From Vreelandella titanicae BH1 (GTDB lineage Bacteria > Pseudomonadota > Gammaproteobacteria > Pseudomonadales > Halomonadaceae), in NCBI RefSeq assembly GCF_000336575.1, contig NZ_AOPO01000001.1, forward strand, positions 1-64,000: a DNA stretch of 64,000 nt, read 5' to 3'. The position numbers were made by a program, and so were the translations under genes. Under the pieces are notes generated by a model. It was not told where the DNA came from and searched no databases. It saw only the letters and a list, made by a program, of their open reading frames with translations. The stretch's first letter is position 1. Each line of letters begins with the position of its first letter. Positions 6,804 through 17,800 of the stretch are shown here, one piece after another.

Positions 6804-9800
6804 TGAACCACTGTTTACCCAGGACTTCAATAGCGCACTCTATACGCTGAAACCGACTAAAGCGACAGCTGGGTGGGTAGGCTTTATCTACCGCTGTGAC
6901 AGCAACCCGCCTGCGACATTGAATTTTTCACAAGCCTTCAACGCGGGTTATTTTCTGTTTTCTCCCACCTCGCCAAAGCTAACAAACAACGCTGAAGCCG
7001 AGACCTTTATCTCTGCTGTTCAGGACTGGCTGAACGACAAGTTCGGCATCGGTAATCCGCAACGCTTTACCGGATCAGCGGTGTTGTGGATGCCCGACAC
7101 GGCAATGCCGACATTTGGAGCGCCAGACGAGACCACAATCACATTTTTCCAGGGCCTCAGCACCACTTCCACAGCCAGCAATTACAATTTACATTTCGGC
7201 CAACTTACCCTATCGATCCCTCGCCAAGTCACGCTAACGATGCGAGACGAAGGGCTGCTATTCCGGCAATCCGGAGCACAGCAGATTGCTTTCAACACAG
7301 ACGACGGCATCGGTGCACCGGAGGCCGAAAGCGACCTGGTCATTCCGTTTCAGGGGGATCTCGCTGGCTGCTTAACCGTTCAGGGGTTAATGACGCGCAC
7401 GAGCAAGTTGAGCCCAATCAGCTATTTCGAGACGGGCTTTCACTATCTCTACACGGATGACAAGGACACGGAACAGCGGCAAATATACCCATTATTTGAG
7501 GTAACCAATGGACTGCCTACACTCAGCTTTACAGCTGCGCTAGACCCCCTGGATAAGCTAAATAATGGCGCACTCTCTGCCCCCGGCATTGGCCTTTACC
7601 GTAGCCTGTTTGGCTTTGCCGACGGTGCCGATATCGCCAGTCACTTTCGTGATAAGCACGGTAATCCGGTCGGGCTGGTGGCACAAGGTGGCTACGGAGA
7701 AGATGGCTTACCCGTGAGAAACTGCGGGGCGCTGGTATTTCAATCTCGGGATAGAGCTGATGGCCCACTTGCGCAGGTCTATTTCGCGCCAGCTGGCGAC
7801 TACGCCTTCAGTACTGGCGGTACCGGTCTGGTGCTGCCTGGGCTGTTCGGCTCGGAACTGTTTCAAATTGCCCCTTACAAGGCTAACGCCTCCTACGAAC
7901 GGGTACAATTCCAACCCAATTGCTCAGCTTACGCGCCGGTTTTCCCCTTCCCCAGTGCCAGTCTCGACGATCCAGGTGCGGCCGTTCCCAAGCAGCGGCT
8001 CACCACAGACTATACCACCAGCCATGGCGCTATTATCAATGGTCCGAGAGGTGCAGCAGCCTATCTAGCGCAGCCACAAGGCAGCCCGCTATATGCTCCG
8101 GGCGTAGGTGCTAAAACGAACGACCTTGCGGTACTTCCACCGCTGCCGACCCCGTCACCAATCGCTCAGCCAGCGAATAAAAAGTTACTGCTGCCCTTCG
8201 TACCTTATGCCGGACTATCCAGGGTCGACGACGGTTTTCCTCACGATTTGGTCGGTACTTTCGAAAGCCAAATTCTCAGCGCGGAGCGTAAAGCCCTACT
8301 AGGAGTGTCCAGTATCCGCGCCGTGGCCGAGCTTAGAGCGGCGAAGGAAAACAGCGCGATACCTAAAACCCACGATGTGACACATCAATCGACTACCCCC
8401 CAGGGGCTTTACGCCGAGATCGCCACAGCTTCAACGGGAGGGGCCGAGGCGCTCTACCAGAAGATATTTTTGGCCAAGTCGAACGCGAAGAAGCCGACAA
8501 CCGGCGAAGTGGATTTTGGCTTTATCGAGCCCGATGCCGATTTACAGAATCTCTTCCAAACCAACCAACTGCTGGCCGTGATCGTCAATCCAAAGCACCT
8601 TGGTGAACCTTCTCCAGCCGATGCCACCGCTATCTTTGAGCGTGAGGTGGTCATCGCAGACTGGGGCATGACAGCAGCGGTTGGCGATAGCCTCAACACC
8701 ACCGCCTACAGCAATATTCTGATTCTAAAATACTGCGATGGGGCATTGACCGAAAGGGTCAAAAATCCTAATCAGTGGGTCGGAGTGGATGACTTCTCGC
8801 TAACTGGCCAGGGGGATGCCGCTACTGCACTGGCTGGGCTTTCGTCCTATCTGCAAACCTATCTAAACGAAGGAATCAAAGAGGCAGAAGAAAGGGGCAA
8901 CACGCTTTACGCTAACTTCGCCCGGATTGTGCAGGATCCAAACTGGCAAGGCTTTATCGTCCTCAAGGCAAAGGTAGACCCATCAGGCTTTCCCGACCAA
9001 ATCAAGGGACTAACGGCAGGCATCGATTTTTCTCGCTTCGAAGCGCATCACTTCGGCGCTACTGCCAGCCGGGTGAGCGTCGACGGCACCCAGGTGACCA
9101 TGCAGGTGCCAAGCAGCCTGTTCGGCCTGATCGATTATCAACTGCCCCAGTACCAAGCTTATGTTGCTGCGGGTGGCAATCCGGAGATGCCCCAGGCGCT
9201 GGCTACCCAAGGTGACTTTGGCTTCACCGTGCTGCAGTTACAGACGCTGTTCGAGAATGCCGCGCAGACTGACTTTCGTAGCCGTATTCAGATCACCATG
9301 AATCAGTTGTTTATGTCGCCGGTTACCAAAGGTTACGGCTCAATTGGTAAACTGCCTGCGACGGCGGTGGTGCTACGTGGCAGCTACCAGCGCCAAGGGG
9401 CAACTCCCGTCTATGTGTTCGAACAAAACAACACCAATGTGTTCGAGCTGAACAACAGCGCATTGCCAAGCCTGGCGCTACAGCGGGTGGTATTCAATAC
9501 CTTATCGACGGATAAAAGCGGCACTATCCGCAGCCGCTTTATAATGAACGGTATTTTCGAGTTCGCCCAGCTTTCAGTGGCCGACAACGATACCACTCGT
9601 CACGTCGACCTCCTCTCCTTCGGCCTGCCTGAGGGTGCCAAGGTCAACGACCCACCGAGCGGCCTCGCCTTCTCGGGCCTGGAAATCGCTATGAGCTCGC
9701 CGCTTGATGCGCCCAATGCGGTGACCTTTACCTTTGAGACCGAACGGCTCGGGTTGGATGCGGGTGCTAGCAAGGCGCGCGACCATAGCCTGTTCAAGGA

Positions 9801-10392
9801 TCTTGCCCTCAGCGTCTCAGGCTTTATCGCCGGTGCGGAAGACAAGCGACCAATCGACTTTGGCTACCTTCCCGTGGGCATCGAGCCGAAAGTTCAGGCA
9901 ATCTCCGGCCCCTGGTACGGCATCAGCTATACGGTGAGCATGGGTACGCCGGGAGCTCTAGTCTCCGCTGCCGGTTTCTCCTCAAAGATGCTACTGGCCT
10001 GGGCGCCGAGCTCGGGCAAAGGTGCGGCGGCCCCTGCGGTCTTCGTCGGTCTGCAACTGCCGGGCGCAGCGCCCGGTGCCAAGCTTCTCTCCATTCAGGG
10101 AGTCATGAAGCTTTCCATCGATAGCTTACTGCTGCGTCAGGAGGCCATAACCGCTGACCAACGGGCTTTCGTATTGCGGCTCAACAATATCGCACTCTCC
10201 TTCCTCGGGTTGGCGAAGTTGCCCTCCAGCCCAATTAACTTCTTCCTATTCGGTGACCCAACAGGCAGCGGTGCCTTGGGGTGGTACGCCGCCTATATCG
10301 ACAAGGATGCGGCTCAGAAAAAATTGTTGGCTCCAGCAAAGCAAATAGGTCACGCACCTGATCAGCCGCAGGACAAGGAGACATCGTCATGA
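6796..10392 (+). CDS. Unknown 1198-residue protein of giant-protein operon
   Basis: A single uninterrupted frame starts MTDEPLFTQDFNSALYTL. No signal peptide or transmembrane helix is apparent. The sequence is dominated by beta-type segments with Gly/Pro turns, for example LTLSIPRQVTLTMRDEGLLF, then a long Pro-rich linker near residues 440-455 (LPPLPTPSPIAQP). The C-terminal third (VTFTFETERLGLD, IEPKVQAISGPWYGISYTVS, IQGVMKLSIDSLLLRQEAI) resembles in style parts of the 3586-residue protein downstream (FRAEYSFTEETITF, LDGLSISFDLKSG). It overlaps both neighbours (8 bases upstream, ATGA with the EEP gene), which implies coupled synthesis and perhaps a complex. Function is unknown to me. Confidence 0.7.
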   Translation: MTDEPLFTQDFNSALYTLKPTKATAGWVGFIYRCDSNPPATLNFSQAFNAGYFLFSPTSPKLTNNAEAETFISAVQDWLNDKFGIGNPQRFTGSAVLWMPDTAMPTFGAPDETTITFFQGLSTTSTASNYNLHFGQLTLSIPRQVTLTMRDEGLLFRQSGAQQIAFNTDDGIGAPEAESDLVIPFQGDLAGCLTVQGLMTRTSKLSPISYFETGFHYLYTDDKDTEQRQIYPLFEVTNGLPTLSFTAALDPLDKLNNGALSAPGIGLYRSLFGFADGADIASHFRDKHGNPVGLVAQGGYGEDGLPVRNCGALVFQSRDRADGPLAQVYFAPAGDYAFSTGGTGLVLPGLFGSELFQIAPYKANASYERVQFQPNCSAYAPVFPFPSASLDDPGAAVPKQRLTTDYTTSHGAIINGPRGAAAYLAQPQGSPLYAPGVGAKTNDLAVLPPLPTPSPIAQPANKKLLLPFVPYAGLSRVDDGFPHDLVGTFESQILSAERKALLGVSSIRAVAELRAAKENSAIPKTHDVTHQSTTPQGLYAEIATASTGGAEALYQKIFLAKSNAKKPTTGEVDFGFIEPDADLQNLFQTNQLLAVIVNPKHLGEPSPADATAIFEREVVIADWGMTAAVGDSLNTTAYSNILILKYCDGALTERVKNPNQWVGVDDFSLTGQGDAATALAGLSSYLQTYLNEGIKEAEERGNTLYANFARIVQDPNWQGFIVLKAKVDPSGFPDQIKGLTAGIDFSRFEAHHFGATASRVSVDGTQVTMQVPSSLFGLIDYQLPQYQAYVAAGGNPEMPQALATQGDFGFTVLQLQTLFENAAQTDFRSRIQITMNQLFMSPVTKGYGSIGKLPATAVVLRGSYQRQGATPVYVFEQNNTNVFELNNSALPSLALQRVVFNTLSTDKSGTIRSRFIMNGIFEFAQLSVADNDTTRHVDLLSFGLPEGAKVNDPPSGLAFSGLEIAMSSPLDAPNAVTFTFETERLGLDAGASKARDHSLFKDLALSVSGFIAGAEDKRPIDFGYLPVGIEPKVQAISGPWYGISYTVSMGTPGALVSAAGFSSKMLLAWAPSSGKGAAAPAVFVGLQLPGAAPGAKLLSIQGVMKLSIDSLLLRQEAITADQRAFVLRLNNIALSFLGLAKLPSSPINFFLFGDPTGSGALGWYAAYIDKDAAQKKLLAPAKQIGHAPDQPQDKETSS

Positions 10393-11807
10393 CCCGGGTA
10401 ATGGTCTGGAATATCGACAAGTTTGATATTCACAAAATCAACCAGTTAAGCTTAAGTGCAAACCCGGCGTTCGGGCTGAGCGAGTGGGAAGTTTCCACGG
10501 GGATATTCGGCTACATTATCGACAACCTGTCGCTGACACTTCCCGATGGAAGCCGCATCTTTCCCGACATCTTCGTTGTCATTGAAGTGTCGACTGAGTT
10601 CAACGCAAACAACCTGACACCAGGCCTTCTCGACACTGGGCTCGGTGGCGAAGGTTGCCTCTATTTACTGGAGGGCCTGCGCGAAGCCAGTGGCAATCCG
10701 AACTGGATGTTGGTACCTCCCCTCCAGACTGGTGCCTTCGATTCCGTCGCTGTGTTCTACGACAGCAGTAATCTCGTCTTCACAGGCCCTAGGGTCTGGC
10801 CCGGAGCTCAGGGCCCTGCCGCAGATCCAAACCAAGTGCCGGCTCCAGCCACTGCAGCCTACCCAGGTATGTTTGCTGGTGTGCTACCCAACCGGCAAGT
10901 CCCCGCAGGATTGCCAAACGCAGGTACTCAGGAAGACATCTGTGCTGCGAACACTGTCTTTCACATGAAGGTTGGAGCTCCCTATGCAGGGCACGAAATG
11001 GATTTCGACAGTCAGCGAACACCCTATCAAGTGACCTTTGGCGAGATAGATGGCAGTGGCGCGGTAGTGCGCATGCTTAACTTCTTCATCGTGCATTCTC
11101 CAGCCAATACGAACGATGCCATTCAGTTCATGAGGACTATGGCTGGAACTGAGGAAATTTCTTCCGCTCCCGCTATAAACGAAGTCAAAGCGGTGCTGGG
11201 GGACTTCAACCTGAATCTGACCGATTATGATCAGACCAGGGATCCTGCTGTGCTGGTGCAAACCGGCGCCTATGAGCCGTTGACTGATCTAGGCTACGAC
11301 ATGGCGCTCACCTCGCCAACTCCGGTTCCGTTTGGCTCTCTTAATCCGGCAACATTTAACGGCTATACCGGTTATCTGGCGACACACCTCAAACCGGTGA
11401 GAAGAGCCACCTATCGCTATGCGGGAACAATCGCTGATTACTACCCCTGCTTCGGTATAACCGGGTCCTCCCAGTCCTCGGTCAAGAACTACAGTCTCGA
11501 CAATATCCTGGCTCGCTATGGCACCGCTGCTAATGGTCCAATGGCCGAAATCAGCATCATGAACGGTACAGTTCCCCAGCCCTATGATGTGGTTCCGGCA
11601 CCACCGTACAATCCGCCCAAAGGTTTCTACACCTGGCCGATGCAGATGGCAGCGCCAGAATATCAGGCACCACCGCCGCAAATCACGAATACCAATCGAA
11701 ATGGAAACGATGCTCCACTGCCAGCATTGGATGTGTTTCGCCAGTGGAACAACTACGGCCGCATCTTCACCACCTCCGACCACATGGCGCTGATCGCGAC
11801 GATTTAG
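10389..11807 (+). CDS. Endonuclease/exonuclease/phosphatase (EEP)-fold protein
   Basis: This 472-residue protein is the only recognisable enzyme of the operon. The EEP (DNase I/exonuclease III/inositol-phosphatase) signature residues appear in order: VMVWNID with Asn8, IFVVIEV with Glu66, DSVAVFYDSS with Tyr124, FIVHSPA with His236, LGDFNLNLTD with Asp272 and Asn274, and TSDHMALIATI at the very C-terminus with Asp464-His465. These are the metal-binding and catalytic positions of the superfamily, so it is probably active on a phosphodiester or phosphomonoester. Long insertions (about residues 130-215 and 330-450) differ from standard ExoIII. No signal peptide. Substrate (nucleic acid, phosphoinositide or other) cannot be told. 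The start overlaps the preceding stop (ATGA). Confidence 0.75.
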   Translation: MTRVMVWNIDKFDIHKINQLSLSANPAFGLSEWEVSTGIFGYIIDNLSLTLPDGSRIFPDIFVVIEVSTEFNANNLTPGLLDTGLGGEGCLYLLEGLREASGNPNWMLVPPLQTGAFDSVAVFYDSSNLVFTGPRVWPGAQGPAADPNQVPAPATAAYPGMFAGVLPNRQVPAGLPNAGTQEDICAANTVFHMKVGAPYAGHEMDFDSQRTPYQVTFGEIDGSGAVVRMLNFFIVHSPANTNDAIQFMRTMAGTEEISSAPAINEVKAVLGDFNLNLTDYDQTRDPAVLVQTGAYEPLTDLGYDMALTSPTPVPFGSLNPATFNGYTGYLATHLKPVRRATYRYAGTIADYYPCFGITGSSQSSVKNYSLDNILARYGTAANGPMAEISIMNGTVPQPYDVVPAPPYNPPKGFYTWPMQMAAPEYQAPPPQITNTNRNGNDAPLPALDVFRQWNNYGRIFTTSDHMALIATI

Positions 11808-11817
11808 GAGCTCCCCC

Positions 11818-14800
11818 ATGGCTGACCCAACTCCGATCCAAAAGCTGCGCGACGCCTTCGCCAATGCGCCAGACGGCCCAGTGATTCTCAACGACACCTT
11901 CTGGATCAACGCCGGGTTGGTGCCACCGGAGAACTTTACGGCTGACATAAAAGCTGCCTTCCGACTTAGCGACGATACCAACGGGTTGGAGATCACCTAC
12001 AGCCGCGCCTCGGTCAGCGAAGTAACCAGCGGGAGCTTCTCTATCCCGGAGGTCTCCCTGACCTTCCTTAACGCGCCGACCAGTCAGACTTATATCATAG
12101 GCAAGGATAACGACAGCGATACACCGATTCTCGGTATCGATGTCGCGCCACAAGAATGGCAGTTGAAGGATTTCTTCACCGCTATGAGTGGCTACCCCTA
12201 CAGCGTATTGGAGCAGATCGAACAACGGTTTTTCTATACCACGGCGGAACAGCCCTTAGACTTCAATGGGGCATCTATACCCATGGCCACGGGCCAGAAC
12301 CTGTATGGCAACTTTGTGGTACCCAGCACGGTCAAGCTTATCCTCGACCTGATCCAGGGCCTGCCGAACCCGTCCGATCTAGTGCTATCGGGACCAATCA
12401 GGCTTAGTTCGGCTGATCTTAAAAACACCTTCGTTCCAGAAATGGATGTCTCAGCTGGCATTCCTTCGGCAGGCGACCTCAAGCTGTTTTTCATTGATGT
12501 GTCACTGCCCCGCATCGGCTTTGTCGTCAAAACAGTGGAAGGCGAGCTGCCGGCAGAAGAAGGGGAAGCTGCCGAAAAGACCTACAACCAGAATCCGCAA
12601 TATTTTGTCGAAGCCGTCGTCACGCTGCAGTCCGTCGACGAGGGGACAGAGATTCCGGTGCTGCTGCGTAGCCTGATTCCCAAAGCCGCCGAATCACCGT
12701 CAGGAACCAGCGCCCGTTACAGTTACGCCTTCTCGATTGCGGCTGCCGACAGTGACAAGCCGATTACACCGAGCGCAGTTATCGCGCTGATGGCTGGCCA
12801 GAGCTATTTCCGCTCGGTGCCGCCGGTACTGCAGGAGTATCTTGCCAGCGTACAGATGCAGGGCTTTCAGATTGCCGGACCAGCCAGCCCGACAATGAGA
12901 GTGACAAGCCTCGCCGCCCAGCTTGGCTCGGTGCAGGGCAAACCGATTCCGCTGTTTATTGATCCCACATCCGGCGAGCAGTTCGAGATCCAAGCATTCT
13001 CGTTCAACTGGCGTATGCAGATGGCGAATGACAAACCCAGTAAGACCTTCGCCAATTTCTCCGCCAGCTTTACGTTATTTCCCGACATTTTCCGCCAGAA
13101 GGATGGCTCGCCGGGTGGTGAATTCCGCATTCAGATCGACCAGGATCTTAATTTTAACGGCAACTTCGATGGCAAGGCGTCCATGAATGACGTCCTGATG
13201 GGTGTCACCGGTGGCGCCATCGGTATGCCTCAAGGCGTAGAAGTAGAATTTTCCGACATTATTATCGCCGTACAGACCAGTGAAAAAGCCTACCAGTTGG
13301 GCTTTACCGTCGATGCCTCGCTGGACGTGCCTTTTATCCAAACACCGGATGGGCAGAAGCTGATCGAAATCAGCAACATGGCCTTTAAACTCGGCGCCAG
13401 CACACCAAGCCGCACGGAGAATCAAAAGGGAGCAACTGTCTACACCGGCGCTATCGACGGCCAAGTCCGGGTTGGGCCGCTCTCTGCTGCTATGCGCGTC
13501 GACTACGACGGTACTGCACAACCGCCGGTCTGGAGTCTCGACACTGCTCTTTTGGAGCCGGTCTCAATCAGCGATTTGCTGAGGCAATTTTTTGATGCCT
13601 ACCAACTGCCAGATTTTATCCCCGGTGATCTGACCGTCGAGGCATTTGCAATGAATGCAGAAATCCCAGTGGTCTCTTCCAAGCCCAAAGACAACAAGGC
13701 TAGCACTGCGCTTATTCGTCCCGCCAGGCATGTGGCGGGCCGCCACCTGGGCGCTGGCTGGACAAGCCACGTGCGCCCGGTCGGGGCACTGACCAATGCC
13801 CAGTATCGTGCAGCGCTTCCCATACTTGCCGAAAAGCAGCAGCAATCGTCTTACAAAATCTCTGGCAAACTTAGCTGGAACTTCCAACTGACCCCAGACT
13901 TCCCGGTGGCAACGCTGGCAGACATCGGCTTGCAATATGACGGCAACCGCCAGGCGGGAGCACAGTTTTCCGGCCAGATTATTGGCACCATCACTCTCGA
14001 CACCATTGGAGCCACAGTCGAGATCGGCTACCGTTTCGGCCCAGCCAAAAATGATGTCCAGAGCCTTGTGATGCCAATGACGCAGACGATGCGTGCCGCC
14101 GTCGCGGCCGAACAGTACAGTCAAGTACTGTGGATGGCTTGGAAGGGCTTTCGCGCCGAGTATTCCTTCACGGAAGAGACCATCACCTTTTCGATGAACG
14201 GCTGGACTGTTGGCGGTCTGGTGGCAGCGCTGATGGAGATGTTGGGCGACCCCTATTTCACCCTGTCGAGCCCCTGGGATATGCTCAATACGATCTCACT
14301 CGATGGGCTATCGATCAGCTTTGATCTGAAGAGTGGCGTCAAGAACCGGATTAGCGCTCATTATAAGCTACCATCATCGATCAACCTGGGCTTCCTTACT
14401 GTCCATGGTCTCGTCTTCCGCCAGGTCGACGGCAAGACCACACTGGTGATCGATGGTAAGACGCAGATCCCCGGTCTTGAGAATGAACCGCTGTTTAACA
14501 AAGAGAGCGAAGGACAGGACGTCAAGAACATGCCGGATGTTCCCGGGCGCGGCAACAGCTACTTCCATCTTTATATGATGGCACTCGGCCAGCGGGTGGC
14601 TATCTATGATCCAGGGGCTTTCGATTCCACCAAAGCCGTGATTGAAGCACTGGCGGATATTCCACCCTCCGACGGCCCTGGAATGCCTTTCGATCCAAGC
14701 CAGCAAAAGAGCGGACAGCCCTACTACAATCCCTCTTCCAACTGGTTGGCGGCGCTCCACTTCGGTGTGCTCAAGATTCCGGCCACTAGCATCTATTCGG

Positions 14801-17800
14801 TTGATATGCAGATCGTCTTTAACGATCCCAATCTTTACGGCCTGCGCATTGCTCTCAACGGGGAAAAGGTCAAGGTCTTAGATGGTCTTGAGATCGACGT
14901 TCTCTACAAACGTATCACCGACGATATCGGGCTTTATCAAATTGAGTTCACGCTGCCAGGGGTTCTGCGTAACCTCGATTTTGGCGCCTTTAAGGTCACC
15001 CTGCCAGTTATCGGCATCCAGATCTACACCAATGGTGATTTCCTAATCGACTTCGGTTTCCCGAAGAATATGGACTTCAGCCGATCTTTCAGAGTTGAAG
15101 CAATCATCTATGGTGTTCCGGTGTTGGGTTCTGCTGGCTTTTATTTCGGCAAGCTGTCCAACGCTACCGCACCGAACCTACCGGTAACGACGAGAGGTAC
15201 CTTCCACCCGGTCATCGTCTTCGGCTTCGGTGCAGAAATTGGTCTCGGGCGCTCGGTTGAGTACGGCATTCTGAAGGCCGGTTTCTCAATCACTATCTTC
15301 GGCATCATTGAGGGCACGCTTGCGGCCTGGCACCCCTATCAACTAACCCAACCCTATCAACTAACCCGCTCCAGCAGCTCAAACGAGGTGCAGGGTGACT
15401 ATTATTTCAAGCTGACAGGCACCTTCGGATTAATCGGCCGACTCTATGGATCGATCAACTTTGCAATTATCAAGGCTGATTTGGATATCACGGTGAAGGT
15501 GTATATCCAGATCACCTACGAAAGCTTCCGTAAGATCCCCTTGATGTTGGCCGCCGAGGTTAACGTCTCGGTCAAAGTTAAAATCGACCTCGGGCTCTTC
15601 TCTATCTCTATCAGCCTGTCATTTGCGGCTACGATTCGCGAAGAGCTGACAATTGGCAGTGATAGCCAGGCGCCATGGGACGATCCATCACGCCAACTGC
15701 CCGAGGCAGTGTTTATTGGCGTGACTGCAGATGGCGCTTATCAGCGCCAGCGTCGTTTGCCTGTGCCCCGCACGCTATTCGACTACGGCATTTATCACCG
15801 AGCTTTCCGCCTCGATGCCACGCAAGGGTTGGCGCGTCTGAAGCGCAAGCAAAGCCTCACCGCGCGCCCGGACACTCTGGAGATCACCCTAGCGACCCAG
15901 ATGACGGTTCTCGGTGCGGAAAATGCTGGCTACACTCAGCAAGAAGGTGCCCTTGTTGTACTGTTCTCAATGGATGCACCAGAGCAACCCACTGAGGGTA
16001 CATCCCCAGCGGGAGATGGCGCCGACACCTCCTTTGGTAAGCTCTGTGCCCAACTATTGCCATGGATCCTGCATAGCGTAACGCATGAGACCGGACTGCC
16101 ACTGCCGAGCACGGCCACCGGCACCCTGTCACGTGCGGCGGTTGAGGGTATCCTGCAAACCCTGTCGGATCCTGACATTGAACCCTTCACCCCTGCACAG
16201 ATTGAGGCTTTTCTGGCAGAAAACTTCACCGTGAAGATCAACTTGCCCGACGCCAATCTGAGCGAGGAGCGACGAGCGGCACTCAATGCTGGCGCTACGC
16301 TGTTCCCGGCGTTGCCATTTTTGCGCCTCAGCGTGCCGGATCCTACCCAGGACACTGGCGAAGTAACGATCGACCTAAGTGCCTATGTTAGCGCTGACAC
16401 CGACTATCAGATGTTAGTACGTCAGATTTTTGCCGAAACAGCCGCCAATGTTGATAGCGAGACCGATGGCGATGGCACACAAACACTCGACCAGAGCGCT
16501 AGCCCTTCAGTGCCGATGGCAGCCACGATACTCACCGACTACATTGTCTTGCTGGCCAGGCAGCTGGTTCAGCGGGCACTCGACGTCTTCGATGATTACC
16601 CCTATCCGCTGACTGACAAGACTTCGATCAATACGATTGTGGACTGGGCGAATGGCCTGCTGGCTGATCAACTCAATGCCGCAGACTTGATCGCGTCCAA
16701 TATGACCTATCCACTGACGGCGGGGCTGACACTTAAGCTGGCGAGTATCCACTATATGGTGCAGTCGGGTGACACGCTGCAAGCCATTGCTGACCGTTAT
16801 GGCATTGAGCCGGCGAGCCTGATCACTGAGAACCGGAGCCAAAATAACCTGATCGCCTCCAGAATCACTGTCGAGCTCAACGATAAGGTCTATAGCACTC
16901 AGCCCGGCGACGACTTCAATGCTATCGCCGCAGGTGTGGGCCTAACGCTCAAGGCGCTTGCTCAGGAGACGCAGCTTTACACCCAAGCAGGACTGCTCGC
17001 CGCAGCCGTACAGACTTGTGTTCCCGATGTTGCCTATACGACCAGGGATGAAGATACCATCGCGACGATCCTGGCACGCTACCATGTGCCGAAGGAAAGC
17101 TTCTTGACCGCCAGTACCATGGCCAAAGCGAATCTGTTCCGAACCGACACGGATCTAGCCTTCGCCGTACCGCGGCTCTCTGTGCTCCCCGAGGACAGCC
17201 TTTGGCCGTCCATCGTCGCCACCGGCTCACTCGGCCAAACCGCCGGCATGGCTGCGCGCTATATGTTGCACGGTATGCGGCTTCCGGTGGCACCAGGACT
17301 CACGTTACCAAAAGATTTTCTCTACGGCGCACCCTATTGGGATACTCAAACCGCTTACAGCCTCTATCAGTTGACCGGCCAGCAGGTACCACTGGCGAAC
17401 CGCAGTGACGACTATACGATCACCCTTAGCCGCCCCGATACGCCAGATTACGATTGGATCAGTATTGGCAGCAGCACGTCAGCAAGTTTCGATAACATTT
17501 CCCAAGCCGGTTTGCTAACCCAGGTAGTCGATACCGCCCGCACCAATGGCTACAAGCCACGCGTCGAGGCGCTGATGATAACACCGGAGACAGAACTGGA
17601 ACCGCGCAGCTATGGTATGGCGACCTATGTACCATGGAAGACCGCCGATAGCGCGGGGCTTGCAGCGGTTTGTGCGCCTCCGGCGGGACAAAGCAAAGTC
17701 GCCGACCAAGCCAGTGCGCCCCAGGCAAGCCCGATCCTTTTCGAACTGTCACCAGCGCTACAACAGATCATTGAGGCAAACCAGGCCGCGCTCGCAGCCC

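Noticed and set aside
11289..11996. 235-residue open frame on the minus strand
   Set aside because: Opposes the end of the EEP gene and the start of the giant gene, both intact and coupled; no ribosome site or recognisable domain.
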